From: Prochlorococcus sp. AG-347-J21
GTDB lineage: Bacteria > Cyanobacteriota > Cyanobacteriia > PCC-6307 > Cyanobiaceae
Assembly (NCBI GenBank): GCA_003281455.1
Contig: QCBX01000006.1
Span: 1 to 64,000, forward strand
DNA: 64,000 nt
Direction of reading: 5' to 3'
Numbering within the stretch: position 1 is the first letter of the stretch; each line of letters opens with the position of its first letter. This document shows positions 46,006 to 55,382 of this stretch, in pieces. The position numbers and the translations under genes were made by a program. The notes beneath the pieces are model-generated. The model was not told the DNA's origin. It was given only the letters and a program-made list of their open reading frames with translations, and searched no databases.

Positions 46006-46789
46006 TCTACCCCTTGATCAAAGAAATATAATTATTACTCGATCAAAAGAAGGGATACTGGATATAAAAAAGATATTCATAAGCAAGGGAGCTAATGTAT
46101 TTGATTTACCTGCAATAAGTATTGCTGATCCTGATGATTTGAATCCTCTTGATGAAGCATTAAATCAAATAAATGATTTTCATTGGATTATTTTTTCCAG
46201 TAGTAATGGGATCAAATTTGTGGATAAAAGACTTAGATACTTTAATAGTTCATTAAAAGAATGTTCTAAAAAAACAAAAATCGCCGTAGTCGGAGAAAAA
46301 ACCTCAAAAACTCTTGATGATTTTGGGATTAAGGCTGATTTCATACCTCCAGAATTTGTTGCTGAAAGTTTAATTGATAATTTCCCAGTATCTGGTTATG
46401 GACTTCGAGTTTTTTTACCAAGAGTTCAAACAGGTGGTAGGGATTTAATTGCAGATCAATTTAGAAAGGCTGGTTCTCGTGTATTTGAGGTTGCTGCATA
46501 TGAAACTAGATGTCCTGAATCAATTCCGGAAGACACACTTGATATTATTTCTAATCGAAAAGTCGATGCAATTATTTTCTCAAGCGGTAAAACCGTAGTA
46601 AATGCTGCTTTTTTACTAGAAAAAAAACTTGGTAAAAAATGGTTAGAATATTTTGACCAAATTAAGTTATTAACTATTGGACCTCAGACAACAAAAATAT
46701 GTAACAAGATTTTTGGAAGAGTTGATAGTCAGGCACAAAAATATACTTTTGAAGGACTACTAGATGTAGCAATTAATATTTTTAATTAG
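45992..46789 (+). CDS. hemD: Uroporphyrinogen-III synthase
   Basis: HemD closes hydroxymethylbilane to uroporphyrinogen III, the branch point to haem, chlorophyll and cobalamin. The protein is poorly conserved as a family but has the typical features: NIIITRSKEG near the start, WIIFSSSNGIKFVD (about 62-75), VFLPRVQTGGRDLIAD (about 138), VDAIIFSSGKTVVNAA (about 187) and LLTIGPQTTK (about 226). ATG at 45992 has GAGGAAAAGG immediately upstream; a TTG 12 bases earlier is less likely. It overlaps the convergent SRPBCC gene by eight bases. Confidence 0.92.
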   Translation: MPKVDLPLDQRNIIITRSKEGILDIKKIFISKGANVFDLPAISIADPDDLNPLDEALNQINDFHWIIFSSSNGIKFVDKRLRYFNSSLKECSKKTKIAVVGEKTSKTLDDFGIKADFIPPEFVAESLIDNFPVSGYGLRVFLPRVQTGGRDLIADQFRKAGSRVFEVAAYETRCPESIPEDTLDIISNRKVDAIIFSSGKTVVNAAFLLEKKLGKKWLEYFDQIKLLTIGPQTTKICNKIFGRVDSQAQKYTFEGLLDVAINIFN

Positions 46790-47252
46790 AAAAATTTTTT
46801 GTATAGTTCTTTTCAACTAAATCTTTGAACCTATCAATATTTGCCTGTAATTCGTTTGTAACCATTTTGCCTAAAATATTTTCTTCCATAAACCTAGCAA
46901 TCATTTTTGGTAATTCATAAGATATGGCTAAATTGACCGTTGTGATTTGATCAGTTTTACTTTCGAAAACTACTGATCCCTCAGTTGGTAAACCTCCTAT
47001 TGATTTCCATTTAAGTTTGCTTTTTTCAACCCTTTCTGTAATTTGAGCTTTCCATTTAAACCTAAAGCCATTTGCCGCTAAAGTCCATTCTGTTAAATCT
47101 GGTAACGTATTAGTTTCTTCGTCAACTGTTTTTACAGATTCAATCCAGCTCATCCAAAGTGACATTGAGTCCAAATCGCTCCATGTATCCCATACATTTT
47201 CAAGAGGCGCATTAACAACTGTTATTACATCATGTTTTAGCCAAGTACCCAT
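46782..47252 (-). CDS. SRPBCC/polyketide cyclase-like lipid-binding protein
   Basis: The 156-residue product has the START/SRPBCC pattern: KHDVITVVNAPLENVWDTWS at the start, LSLWMSWIESVKTVDEE-like loop, and a long C-terminal helix, MVTNELQANIDRFKDLVEKN. This fold binds hydrophobic ligands in a cavity. It lies three bases downstream of the zeta-carotene desaturase gene, so it is very likely co-transcribed and may bind a carotenoid or related lipid, which is inference. It starts with ATG. Confidence 0.83.
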   Translation of the reverse strand: MGTWLKHDVITVVNAPLENVWDTWSDLDSMSLWMSWIESVKTVDEETNTLPDLTEWTLAANGFRFKWKAQITERVEKSKLKWKSIGGLPTEGSVVFESKTDQITTVNLAISYELPKMIARFMEENILGKMVTNELQANIDRFKDLVEKNYTKNFSN

Positions 47253-47255
47253 GAA

Positions 47256-48710
47256 TTAACTTACTGCAAGATTTTTTGCTAATTCGGCTTTCTTCTCTAA
47301 AATTGCGGCGGCAGCTAAATGACCACTCATTGTAGCTCCTTCCATAGAGTCTATATAATCTTGTTTTGTATAACTACCAGCCATGAAGAAATTAGATATA
47401 GATGTTTTTTGATCGGGTCTGAAAGGTTCCATACCGGGAGCTTCTCTATAAAGTGATTGTGGAATTTGTACCACGTTACTCCAAAGCAATTGAAGGTTTT
47501 TTGAGGATGGGAATAGGCGGCGAACCTCTTTATCTATTTCTTTTGTAATTCTTTCTGTGGATCTTCCCATCCATCTATCGCCAGGAGTTAAAACACATTG
47601 GAGAAGTGATCCCATATCTTTTTTTCTATAGTCTGCTGGACTTGCCAGTGCTAGATCAGCAAAACAACTGAAAGAGGCATCAGCAGAATAAAGAAGGTTA
47701 TCTAGTCCAATTGGTTCGTTTCCAGTATTATCTTTTTCTAATTCAGTAACCCAACCGTCATATCTTAATTGGATTGTGGCAACAGCTACAGCTCTAAGTT
47801 TTTTTAAACCTTCAAATTCTTTAAATTGATACCATTCTTTTGGAATTATTTTTTTTATTCCAGGAACATCACAAGCAGCTAAAAATTTATCTGCAAACAC
47901 TGCCTTAATTCCTTCAGGAGAAGATATTTTTAATTGATTTACTGAATAAGAGGAAGATTCCTTTTCATAAATGATTTCTTCTACCTTATGGTTAAGATGT
48001 ATTTTTGCTCCTTTGTTTGTGATGTAGTCGACAATAGGTTGAGTTAACCACTTATGCGGAGAACCTTTTAAAAGATTAAGTTTTGAGGCTTCTGTTTTTG
48101 AAGCAAACATCATAAATATAGTTAGCATGCATCTTGCTGAAATATCTTTGCAATTAATAAAACCTAAAGCGTATGCGATAGGATCCCACATTCTTTCTAA
48201 GCTTTTTTCACTTCCACCATGGTTTAAAAACCATTCTTTAAAACTAATTCTATCTAGATTTCTAATTATATTCATTGCGCCTTCATAGTCTATCAATCCT
48301 CTAACTATTGGGCTTGTCCCTAAAGCTAAGGCATTTCTGAACTTATCTACCCAAGTAAGTTGTTCGGTGGTAAAAAAAGCTTTAAGTCCATTAAATGGAG
48401 CACCTAAAGGGAATCTGAAGTCTAAAGATTTTAAATTACCACCATTATTAATAAATAGATGAGTATGATCTTTGGGGAGTAAATTGTCTAGAGCTCCCAC
48501 TTTTTTCATTAATTTAAAAAGATTTGCATAATTGTAAAAAAATACATGTAAACCCATTTCTATATGGTTACCATCCTTATCTTCCCAACTTCCTACTTTA
48601 CCTCCCCAAAATGACCTGCTCTCGAAAATTTCCACTTCGTGGCCTTCATCAACTAAATTGACTGCTGCTGTAAGGCCAGCTAATCCAGAACCAACTATTG
48701 CAATTTTCAC
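47256..48710 (-). CDS. crtQ: Zeta-carotene desaturase
   Basis: Zds desaturates zeta-carotene to lycopene on the way to beta-carotene. The FAD motif is [20 protein letters not shown] (GSGLAG at 7-12), followed by [17 protein letters not shown]. Further markers are [20 protein letters not shown] near residue 53, [20 protein letters not shown] near 170, and [20 protein letters not shown] near 452. Length 484 matches the plant-type (CrtQ/Zds) enzyme, distinct from bacterial CrtI. It is followed by the SRPBCC gene. Confidence 0.95.
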   Translation of the reverse strand: MKIAIVGSGLAGLTAAVNLVDEGHEVEIFESRSFWGGKVGSWEDKDGNHIEMGLHVFFYNYANLFKLMKKVGALDNLLPKDHTHLFINNGGNLKSLDFRFPLGAPFNGLKAFFTTEQLTWVDKFRNALALGTSPIVRGLIDYEGAMNIIRNLDRISFKEWFLNHGGSEKSLERMWDPIAYALGFINCKDISARCMLTIFMMFASKTEASKLNLLKGSPHKWLTQPIVDYITNKGAKIHLNHKVEEIIYEKESSSYSVNQLKISSPEGIKAVFADKFLAACDVPGIKKIIPKEWYQFKEFEGLKKLRAVAVATIQLRYDGWVTELEKDNTGNEPIGLDNLLYSADASFSCFADLALASPADYRKKDMGSLLQCVLTPGDRWMGRSTERITKEIDKEVRRLFPSSKNLQLLWSNVVQIPQSLYREAPGMEPFRPDQKTSISNFFMAGSYTKQDYIDSMEGATMSGHLAAAAILEKKAELAKNLAVS

Positions 48711-48809
48711 TTTTTATTAGAATTATAACAAATCAAGTTTGGATAACGTTTGTTCTATGCATCCTATCGATTAAGTTTTTATATTATAAATAGTAGAAAT
48801 CCCTTGTTT

Positions 48810-49202
48810 ATGGAAAATGTAGAAGTTAAACAGGAAATTAAAAATTCTGATGATGGCAAAGGTATCTTAATTACGAATGATGCTATAGAACAAATTTCAA
48901 ATTTATTGAAGGGCCAAAGTGATAAAAAAGCACTAAGGGTAGGAGTAAGATCAGGCGGTTGTAGTGGAATGAGTTATACGATGGATTTTATAGGAACTGA
49001 TGAAATAAATCCCGATGATAAAGTATATGATTATTCATTAAAAGCTGATCAAAGCTTTCAAGTGGTTTGTGATCCTAAAAGTCTTTTATATATTTATGGA
49101 ATGCAGTTAGATTTTAGTAAGGAATTAATTGGAGGTGGTTTTAATTTTGTAAATCCCAATGCCTCTCAAACTTGTGGTTGTGGAAGCTCCTTTGCAGTTT
49201 AA
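48810..49202 (+). CDS. A-type Fe-S carrier (HesB/IscA/SufA family)
   Basis: These proteins carry Fe-S clusters to target apoproteins. Three conserved cysteines are present: Cys51 (SGGCSGMSYTMDF), Cys122 and Cys124 (TCGCGSSF). ATG at 48810 gives a 130-residue product with a short polar N-terminus; an upstream GTG/ATG-type extension to 48750 would add unrelated hydrophobic residues. It may work with the Suf system at 6812-11536, though it is far from that operon. The TPR gene begins six bases downstream. Confidence 0.93.
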   Translation: MENVEVKQEIKNSDDGKGILITNDAIEQISNLLKGQSDKKALRVGVRSGGCSGMSYTMDFIGTDEINPDDKVYDYSLKADQSFQVVCDPKSLLYIYGMQLDFSKELIGGGFNFVNPNASQTCGCGSSFAV

Positions 49203-49208
49203 TAAATA

Positions 49209-49637
49209 ATGAATAACGAAATTAATCCCATCGAAGAGGATTTTAATGCAGCTTTATCAAGATACAAAGCAGGGCAAGATTTAATTCCAATCGTTCAAGA
49301 TTTTCAAAAAATTATACAGCAAATTCCAAATCATTTTGCTGCTTGGACTTGTTTATCATGGCTTCAATTACTTTTGAAAAATAATGAAGAAGCTTTGTCA
49401 GCTGCCAGACAAGCTGTTCGATTAAATCAGCAAGATCCACAAGCAAGAATGAATTTGTCTTTAGCTCTTTTGGCTACCAATAATAAAGGTGTCAGGGATC
49501 ATATTGAGTTAATAAAAAAAATGTCTATGATGATGCCAGATGTGAAAAGTGAGTTAAAAGAATCTGTTGAAGACGGATTAAGTAGATATCCAGATTGGCC
49601 TGAGTTAAACAAAGTAAAAAAATGGTTGGAATTTTAA
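49209..49637 (+). CDS. TPR repeat protein
   Basis: The 142-residue product contains two to three tetratricopeptide-like helix pairs: DFQKIIQQIPNHFAAWTCLS, then LLKNNEEALSAARQAVRLNQ followed by QDPQARMNLSLALLA. TPRs mediate protein-protein contacts. No catalytic domain is present. It follows the A-type carrier gene by six bases and precedes the LpxB-like gene by one, consistent with an operon. The partner is unknown. Confidence 0.82.
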   Translation: MNNEINPIEEDFNAALSRYKAGQDLIPIVQDFQKIIQQIPNHFAAWTCLSWLQLLLKNNEEALSAARQAVRLNQQDPQARMNLSLALLATNNKGVRDHIELIKKMSMMMPDVKSELKESVEDGLSRYPDWPELNKVKKWLEF

Positions 49638-49638
49638 A

Positions 49639-50841
49639 TTGTTTAAGATTTTAATATTAAGTAATGGGCATGGAGAAGATCTATCTGGCAGTCTAATAGC
49701 TAAACAATTCGAAAAAAGTGGTTATTTTGTTCATGCTTTGCCAATTGTTGGTATGGGAAGCCATTACAAAAAAGAACAAATTAAGATTATCGGTAAAACT
49801 AAAGAATTTAGAACTGGAGGAATAGGCTATAATTCTTTAAAGGGAAGACTTACTGAGATATTAGGAGGAGAAATATTTTATGTCTTAAAAAGATTATATT
49901 TAACTTTTAAAATAAGAAAAAAATATGATTATTTTTTTGTGGTTGGAGATATTGTGCCAGTTTTTTTTGCATGGGTTTGTAAGAAAGATTTTTTTACATA
50001 TCTAGTTGCTTATTCCAGCCATTATGAGGGGAAGTTGAAATTACCATGGCCTTCTAAATTTTTCTTGCTCTCACAAAAAGCAAAAAAAATATATTCGAGA
50101 GATTCCCTTACAGCTAATGATTTAACATTGCAATTAAAAAAGAAAGTGTCTTTTTTAGGCAACCCATTTATGGATAAGTTTTTTCCTAGAAACAAAGAAT
50201 TAAATAAAGCTGAATTTAGTATTGGATTATTTCCAGGAAGTAGATTCCCTGAGATTTTAGATAATTTTGTTTTTATTTTAGAGGTATTAGAAGCATTGTC
50301 AGATTTAAGATATTTTCAAAAAATTCAGTTTAATTTTGCAATAGTTAATGCTCTATCTTCATTAAAGATAAAGGAGATATTTCAAAAAAGAGGATGGTTA
50401 AAAATAGAAAATATAAAAAATAATAATTTCTTAAAATTCCGATATAAATTTTTAGAAGTGAATATATATTGGAATAATTTTGACAAAATATTATTGAAAA
50501 GTAGATGCTGTATCAGCATGGCAGGAACAGCAGCAGAGCAAGCGATTGGATTAGGAAAACCGGTTATTCAGATTGAAGGTAAAGGTCCACAATTTACAAG
50601 AACTTTTGCAGAAGCTCAAAGACGTTTGCTTGGAAAATATGTTTTTTGTGCCACTAATTATAAAGATAAGAATGATCAAATTAATCAGACAATAAAATTG
50701 ATCATAAAAATAATATACCTTATACAGCTGAATAAGAAGTTTATGATCTCATGTAATGAAAATGCTAAAAAAAGACTGGGTGAAAACAATGCTTGTCTTA
50801 AAATGGTTGATGATATGAATATTGTTATAAAAAATGACTAA
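49639..50841 (+). CDS. Lipid-A-disaccharide synthase-related protein
   Basis: The 400-residue protein resembles LpxB-like glycosyltransferases found in cyanobacteria and plastids (TIGR03492 from memory). It starts FKILILSNGHGEDLSGSLIA, has YFFVVGDIVPVFFAWVCKK-like nucleotide-fold segments, a central IGLFPGSRFPEILDNFVFIL and a C-terminal CISMAGTAAEQAIGLGKPVI with the UDP-sugar-binding pattern. The usual LpxB substrate is doubtful here; high-light Prochlorococcus are thought to make unusual lipid A. The start is TTG at 49639. It overlaps the downstream small gene by eight bases. Confidence 0.85.
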   Translation: MFKILILSNGHGEDLSGSLIAKQFEKSGYFVHALPIVGMGSHYKKEQIKIIGKTKEFRTGGIGYNSLKGRLTEILGGEIFYVLKRLYLTFKIRKKYDYFFVVGDIVPVFFAWVCKKDFFTYLVAYSSHYEGKLKLPWPSKFFLLSQKAKKIYSRDSLTANDLTLQLKKKVSFLGNPFMDKFFPRNKELNKAEFSIGLFPGSRFPEILDNFVFILEVLEALSDLRYFQKIQFNFAIVNALSSLKIKEIFQKRGWLKIENIKNNNFLKFRYKFLEVNIYWNNFDKILLKSRCCISMAGTAAEQAIGLGKPVIQIEGKGPQFTRTFAEAQRRLLGKYVFCATNYKDKNDQINQTIKLIIKIIYLIQLNKKFMISCNENAKKRLGENNACLKMVDDMNIVIKND

Positions 50842-51103
50842 GGAGAATAATCAAAATAAGTTAAAACAAATTATCGATAATTTGTTATTAATAAATTTAT
50901 TTATAGTCATTTTTTTTGCAATATTTTTTATTTTTGCAATCGTCATGCAATTTAATGGCATATATATTTTTATTAATTTTATTCAGATAGTTTGGAATCC
51001 TCTTGTAGTTCCATTGATAACAATTCTTATTATTGGTGCTTTAGTAAACGGTATTAATTCTTGGTGGAGGCGTAAATTGCTTTCTCAAGAAGAGGATATT
51101 TGA
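50834..51103 (+). CDS. Small two-helix membrane protein, hypothetical
   Basis: The 89-residue product has a polar N-terminus and two hydrophobic helices (about residues 17-42 and 53-72), followed by a basic end with SWWRRKLLSQEEDI. No family is recognised. The ATG overlaps the end of the LpxB-like gene by eight bases, implying translational coupling. Its 3' end overlaps the convergent SDR gene by 50 bases, an unusually long overlap for this window. Confidence 0.66.
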   Translation: MTKENNQNKLKQIIDNLLLINLFIVIFFAIFFIFAIVMQFNGIYIFINFIQIVWNPLVVPLITILIIGALVNGINSWWRRKLLSQEEDI

Positions 51104-51980
51104 AAGTATAATTTTTTAGTTTACTGCTTATTACTTTTTGTCCTTCCAATACAACTTTTGCTCCATCTCCTAACAATATTTTTAGAACCGCTCCAGGCAC
51201 TGGAAGTAAATTAGGTCTATTCAGACATTTGCCTAAAGTCTGAGAAAATTCTCTCATTAATACTGGATTTGGTGCAACAGCATTAAATACTCCTGAATAC
51301 TTTTTATCAACTAATGCTTGAGTAATTAATGCACATAAATCAGTTCTATGAATCCAACTCATCCATTGCTTACCATCTCCAATTGGTCCACCTAATCCAA
51401 CTTTAAATATAGGGAGCATTTTTCCTAATGCGCCTCCATCTGCCTCTAGAACTATTCCAATTCTAAAAATAACTAACCTTGAGAAAAATGGTTTTTCAGC
51501 AGCTACCGCTTCCCATTTTTTGCAAAGATTAGCTAAAAAGTCTTTTCCTCCATTACTATTTTCAGTGAATTCACCAGACAAACTTGTACCGTAATAACCT
51601 ATTGCTGATCCATTTATAATGACTTTTGGATTTATTTTTAAATTTTTAAGGGTCTTCATCATAAATTTTGTGGTGTTAATACGACTATTTTCAATCTTCT
51701 GTTTTTGTTCGGAAGTCCATTTTTTTTCTGCTATGGGTTCTCCCATCAGGTTAATAATTCCATCGGTCTCTCTCAAAATATTTAGAAGATTTTCGTTATT
51801 CCAGTTTTTTTCTTTTGATAAATCTATTTGACAAAACTTAAACTTATTGAAATCTAAATCAACCTTTAATTTACTAATGGGTTTTCTACTTACAATGTAT
51901 ATTTCGTGATTTTCATTGAGTAGTGTTGGAACTAATTCTTTCCCAACAAATCCAGTGCAGCCAAGTAGTAAAAGACGCAT
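51054..51980 (-). CDS. NAD-dependent epimerase/dehydratase-like protein (YfcH/TIGR01777 type)
   Basis: The 308-residue protein is an extended SDR: MRLLLLGCTGFVGKELVPTL gives the NAD(P)-binding GxxGxxG-like motif at 7-13, with INLMGEPIAEKKWTSEQKQK and ING-SAIGYYGTSLSGEFTE further on. The latter two, and the C-terminal DUF1731-like part, place it in the TIGR01777 group (YfcH, plant SulA homologue linked to plastid division). I start it at ATG 51980; a longer in-frame extension to 52148 would overlap ndhO and reads as spurious. The 3' end overlaps the convergent gene by 50 bases. Confidence 0.87.
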   Translation of the reverse strand: MRLLLLGCTGFVGKELVPTLLNENHEIYIVSRKPISKLKVDLDFNKFKFCQIDLSKEKNWNNENLLNILRETDGIINLMGEPIAEKKWTSEQKQKIENSRINTTKFMMKTLKNLKINPKVIINGSAIGYYGTSLSGEFTENSNGGKDFLANLCKKWEAVAAEKPFFSRLVIFRIGIVLEADGGALGKMLPIFKVGLGGPIGDGKQWMSWIHRTDLCALITQALVDKKYSGVFNAVAPNPVLMREFSQTLGKCLNRPNLLPVPGAVLKILLGDGAKVVLEGQKVISSKLKNYTFKYPLLEKAIYASTKN

Positions 51981-52116
51981 ATCATATTGATGTTTATCAT
52001 TTAAGGCTATTAAATTTTTTAGATGTTTGTAATTATTATTCCGGTATAAATTTTTTTCAATATTTTTCAAACAAGTTTTTGTATAATGAATTTCAAATAA
52101 TTTTCTTGTACCTATT

Positions 52117-52353
52117 ATGACAGATTCTATTCCAAATAAACCTCTCAAGAAAGGAAGCTTAGTTTTTGTCGATAGAGAAAATTATATAAAAAGTATCGAG
52201 GCTCTAGCTAGTGATCTCGATTTACCTAATTATGTGTTTGAAGGTCCTGGAGAGATTCTCTCAGTCAAAGACGAATATGCTCAGATTCGATGGCGCCGAC
52301 CTGTTCCAGATGTTTGGTTGAAATTAGAACAACTTAAAGAATATTTGCAATAA
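52117..52353 (+). CDS. ndhO: NAD(P)H-quinone oxidoreductase subunit O
   Basis: NdhO is a small peripheral subunit specific to the photosynthetic NDH-1 complex. The 78-residue chain has the family pattern: KKGSLVFVDRENYIKSIEAL, YVFEGPGEILSVKDEYAQIR and WRRPVPDVWLKLEQLKEYL. The ATG is at 52117, 136 bases from the divergent SDR gene. It converges on the J-domain gene with a 10-base gap that contains T-rich runs in both directions. Confidence 0.95.
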   Translation: MTDSIPNKPLKKGSLVFVDRENYIKSIEALASDLDLPNYVFEGPGEILSVKDEYAQIRWRRPVPDVWLKLEQLKEYLQ

Positions 52354-52363
52354 AGTTTTTTAT

Positions 52364-53041
52364 CTAAAAGTTTTTATTTTTTTTCTCTGTAGACATCTTT
52401 GATTGGATTCTTTTTGCTTCTTTAATCATTTCCTTACCATCAAATAAGTAATTATCTACATATCCTTGTGTATATCTATCAAATTCTGATAGTGCATCTT
52501 TAACTTGTGAAAAACAATGATAAAGATCGAGGCCTAAAGGTGAAATAGATTTTGGAACTATTTTTTTGTTATAAATTTTTTCAACTTTTTCTATTTTCTT
52601 TTGTGAAAGATTTATGTAACTGCAGAAATTTTCCATTAGTTGGTCATCATATGGATCCGCAGATAGTTCTCTTATTTCGTTTTTCAAAGGTTTAATTATT
52701 TGACTAATTAATCTATTGATTGGAGTGTAAATTTCTTTAATCCATGATTCAACTTCTTTGTCTTTAATTGACGAATTATATTTTTTTGAATTGATTTTTT
52801 TTTCCCAATTTTCATTTAATGAATCAAATGATGAACTGGAAGAGACAAAACTTCTATCATATTTTTCTTTTTTGATAGGGTCATTTAGAGTCTCCCAGGC
52901 ATTTTGTATTGCAAGAAATCGTTCTTTTTCTCCCCCTTGATCAGGATGATGTTGCTTGACTAAAGAGCGATATGAAGATTTGATTTCACTTCTGGTTGCA
53001 TTTTTTTTAAGGCCTAATTCTTCATATAAATTTTTTTCCAT
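52364..53041 (-). CDS. J-domain (DnaJ-like) protein
   Basis: The first 65 residues are a J domain: NLYEELGLKKNATRSEIKSS, with HPD at 32-34 (KQHHPDQGGEKERFLAIQNA) and LNDPIKKEKYDRS. This stimulates an Hsp70 partner. The remaining 160 residues are helical and charged, with no Gly/Phe or zinc-finger region, so it is a type III J protein with an unknown client. It follows cysK by 16 bases on the same strand. Confidence 0.92.
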   Translation of the reverse strand: MEKNLYEELGLKKNATRSEIKSSYRSLVKQHHPDQGGEKERFLAIQNAWETLNDPIKKEKYDRSFVSSSSSFDSLNENWEKKINSKKYNSSIKDKEVESWIKEIYTPINRLISQIIKPLKNEIRELSADPYDDQLMENFCSYINLSQKKIEKVEKIYNKKIVPKSISPLGLDLYHCFSQVKDALSEFDRYTQGYVDNYLFDGKEMIKEAKRIQSKMSTEKKNKNF

Positions 53042-53057
53042 TTTTATAAATTATGGA

Positions 53058-54026
53058 TTAAAGATAACCATCTTTTCTGGCTTGAATTGAAGTATTAGAT
53101 TCAAACATTGCTGTTGATAAATATCTTTCACCAAAACTTGGAAGAATAACTATCAATCTTTTGTTAGTTAGTTCTTTCCTTTCACCGATTTTAATAGTTG
53201 CTGCTAGAGCTGCACCGCTACTGATGCCAGATAGAAGCCCTTCCAATCGAGCTAATAAACGCCCATAATAAAATGCTTCATCGTCATCTATTTTTATAAT
53301 TTCATCAATTAATTTAGTATCCAGTACTTTCGGCACGAAACCTGCTCCTATTCCTTGAATCGAATGAGATCCTGCTTTCTCTCCAGAAATCACAGCACTT
53401 TTTTTGGGCTCTACAGCATAAATTTTGCAATTAGGATTAACTGTTTTCAAGAAACGTGCACAACCAGTGATTGTTCCTCCTGTTCCTACTCCTGTAACTA
53501 GTCCATCTAAATTGTTATTGGATTGAGACCATATTTCTTGTGCCGTTGTTCTTTCATGAATATCTGGATTAGCAAAGTTTTCAAATTGATTAAATTGATA
53601 GCTATTTGCAATGGTTGCAGACAACTCATTAGCTAAATCTAAAGCTCCTTTCATTCCTTCTTTCCCAGGCGTTAACTGTAATTCAGCTCCATATGCTCTC
53701 AACATTGCCCTCCTCTCAATACTCATCGTATCGGGCATAGTTAATATCAATTTATAGCCTTTTGCTGCAGCAACCATTGCTAATGCGATGCCCGTATTCC
53801 CACTTGTGGCTTCAATCAACGTTGTTTTATCTGGTTTTATCAATCCGTCTTCTTCTGCTTTGCATAACATTGAATAAGCGATGCGATCCTTAACGGACGC
53901 TGATGGATTGAAACTTTCTAGTTTGGCTATTATTTCTGGATAGCAATTAAAATGCTTTCTGATTCGATTTAATTTAACTAACGGGGTATTTCCAACAAGA
54001 GAAGTTATATCATTTGCTATTTCCAT
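53058..54026 (-). CDS. cysK: Cysteine synthase A (O-acetylserine sulfhydrylase)
   Basis: CysK makes cysteine from O-acetylserine and sulfide with PLP. The PLP lysine is Lys46 in NPSASVKDRIA, the substrate loop TSGNTG lies at 74-79, the phosphate-cup motif is GVGTGGTITG (about 180) and the adduct Ser is in SGISSGAALAA (about 268). Length 322 is standard. The start is ATG at 54026. With CysH at 18353 it covers two steps of assimilatory sulfur metabolism. Confidence 0.97.
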   Translation of the reverse strand: MEIANDITSLVGNTPLVKLNRIRKHFNCYPEIIAKLESFNPSASVKDRIAYSMLCKAEEDGLIKPDKTTLIEATSGNTGIALAMVAAAKGYKLILTMPDTMSIERRAMLRAYGAELQLTPGKEGMKGALDLANELSATIANSYQFNQFENFANPDIHERTTAQEIWSQSNNNLDGLVTGVGTGGTITGCARFLKTVNPNCKIYAVEPKKSAVISGEKAGSHSIQGIGAGFVPKVLDTKLIDEIIKIDDDEAFYYGRLLARLEGLLSGISSGAALAATIKIGERKELTNKRLIVILPSFGERYLSTAMFESNTSIQARKDGYL

Positions 54027-54181
54027 GAAATGATCTTTGAAAAATTAAAAATACAATCTACTAAATACATGATAAATGTATTTATAGATCTTTTATCAAA
54101 TTTTCTCAAAAGAATTTAATTTAAAATAACTTTCTGCATAAAAAAAATTTACTATTATAAAAGGTAGTTTTTATAATTATT

Positions 54182-54454
54182 ATGTATTCTCTGGAACTAA
54201 GTCTGAGATATTCGCCTTTTCCACTTTCAATTCAGAAGAAAGAATTTGATGATGTTAAAAGAATTTATGCTGAAATAAAAACTGCCATGAATGAAACTTT
54301 AGAATCCTCAAACTTGATCGAATTAAGTTGTGATAAAGTGCAAGATAAATTAATTACTGTAAGAGCTAAAGAAATCATTTCTGTACAGATATATGAAAAA
54401 TCTTCAGTAGCAGGAGGTGCTAAAAGACCAGGGTTTTCTCTAAATATAGATTGA
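54182..54454 (+). CDS. UPF0367 family protein
   Basis: The 90-residue product MYSLELSLRYSPFPLSIQKK..., with SCDKVQDKLITVRAKEIISV and ending GGAKRPGFSLNID, matches the cyanobacterial UPF0367 family as I recall it from Prochlorococcus. It is small, soluble and mixed alpha/beta, with no known function. The ATG is at 54182 and the ABC ATPase gene starts eight bases after its stop. Confidence 0.85.
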   Translation: MYSLELSLRYSPFPLSIQKKEFDDVKRIYAEIKTAMNETLESSNLIELSCDKVQDKLITVRAKEIISVQIYEKSSVAGGAKRPGFSLNID

Positions 54455-54462
54455 TAGAATTA

Positions 54463-55137
54463 ATGCGAGATTCCCTTGAAAGTGAAATACCTCATATTAA
54501 ATTTAGAGATGTTTCTTTTTCATATCCTGGAGAGAAAGAAAATTTAATTTTTCAATGTAACTTCTCAATAAAAAAACCTGGATTTTGGATGGTCGTAGGT
54601 AAAAACGGAAGCGGAAAAAGTACTCTTTTAAAATTAATTAATGGAATAATCAAACCCAAAAATGGTGAAATTGATTCCAATGCGAATGTTGGCATGGTGT
54701 TTCAAAACCCTGATCATCAAATATTGATGCCAAATTGTAGGAGTGAACTTCTGATTAATATTAATCAGAATATAAGTCAAAATGAAATTAATAAAAAAAT
54801 TGAATATGTGCTTGATCAGGTAGGAATGACTGGTTTTGAAAAAAGGCCAGTTCATACTTTGAGCGGAGGACAAAAACAACGCTTAACTATTGCATGCGCT
54901 CTGATTAGTAATAGAAATTTTATTCTTTTAGATGAGCCTACAGCGTTACTTGATCAAACCAGCCAATTAAAAGTTTTACAAACTATTAAAAATCTTACAA
55001 GTGACCATAAAAAACCTTTATCAGCTTTGTGGATTACTCATCGTTATGAAGAATTAACTTATGCTGATGCGGTAGCAGAATTGAAAAATGGTTTTTTATC
55101 TAGCTGGCAAGAACCATCAAAATTTCAATATAATTAA
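54463..55137 (+). CDS. ABC transporter ATP-binding protein (energy-coupling-factor-like)
   Basis: The 224-residue ATPase has Walker A GKNGSGKST (46-54), Q-loop FQNPDHQILMPN, signature LSGGQKQRLTIACAL and Walker B FILLDEPTALLDQ. The Q-loop FQNPDHQ is typical of CbiO/EcfA-type and related cation or vitamin transporters. No membrane partner is adjacent, so the substrate is unknown. I use ATG 54463; a TTG 12 bases upstream would overlap the UPF0367 stop. The tRNA-Asn gene begins 49 bases past its stop. Confidence 0.9.
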   Translation: MRDSLESEIPHIKFRDVSFSYPGEKENLIFQCNFSIKKPGFWMVVGKNGSGKSTLLKLINGIIKPKNGEIDSNANVGMVFQNPDHQILMPNCRSELLININQNISQNEINKKIEYVLDQVGMTGFEKRPVHTLSGGQKQRLTIACALISNRNFILLDEPTALLDQTSQLKVLQTIKNLTSDHKKPLSALWITHRYEELTYADAVAELKNGFLSSWQEPSKFQYN

Positions 55138-55186
55138 TTCTTTTACTTGTCATAAGGTACTTTAAAGAGCTAAATTCATTCTATAT

Positions 55187-55258
<72 letters not shown>

Positions 55259-55276
55259 TTCAATTACGGGTTGTTC

Positions 55277-55309
55277 AGACTTCAGGTTATTTCACCTGAG
55301 GTCTTTTTT
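55277..55309 (+). terminator. Rho-independent terminator after tRNA-Asn
   Basis: AGACTTCAGGT pairs with ACCTGAGGTCT (11 bases, one G-T wobble) around the six-base loop TATTTC, followed by six T bases. This is the strongest terminator-like structure noticed in the window and ends the tRNA transcript. Confidence 0.9.
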
Positions 55310-55382
55310 AATGCTCTGACTACTGTTTTGAAGAAATCAGAAGATCAGATGCTTTCAGAATAACTCATATCCACCATTTTGC

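Noticed and set aside
51981-52148. N-terminal extension of the SDR protein by 56 residues
   Set aside because: The extension overlaps ndhO, is Lys/Asn-rich and precedes a textbook Rossmann start at MRLLLLGCTG.
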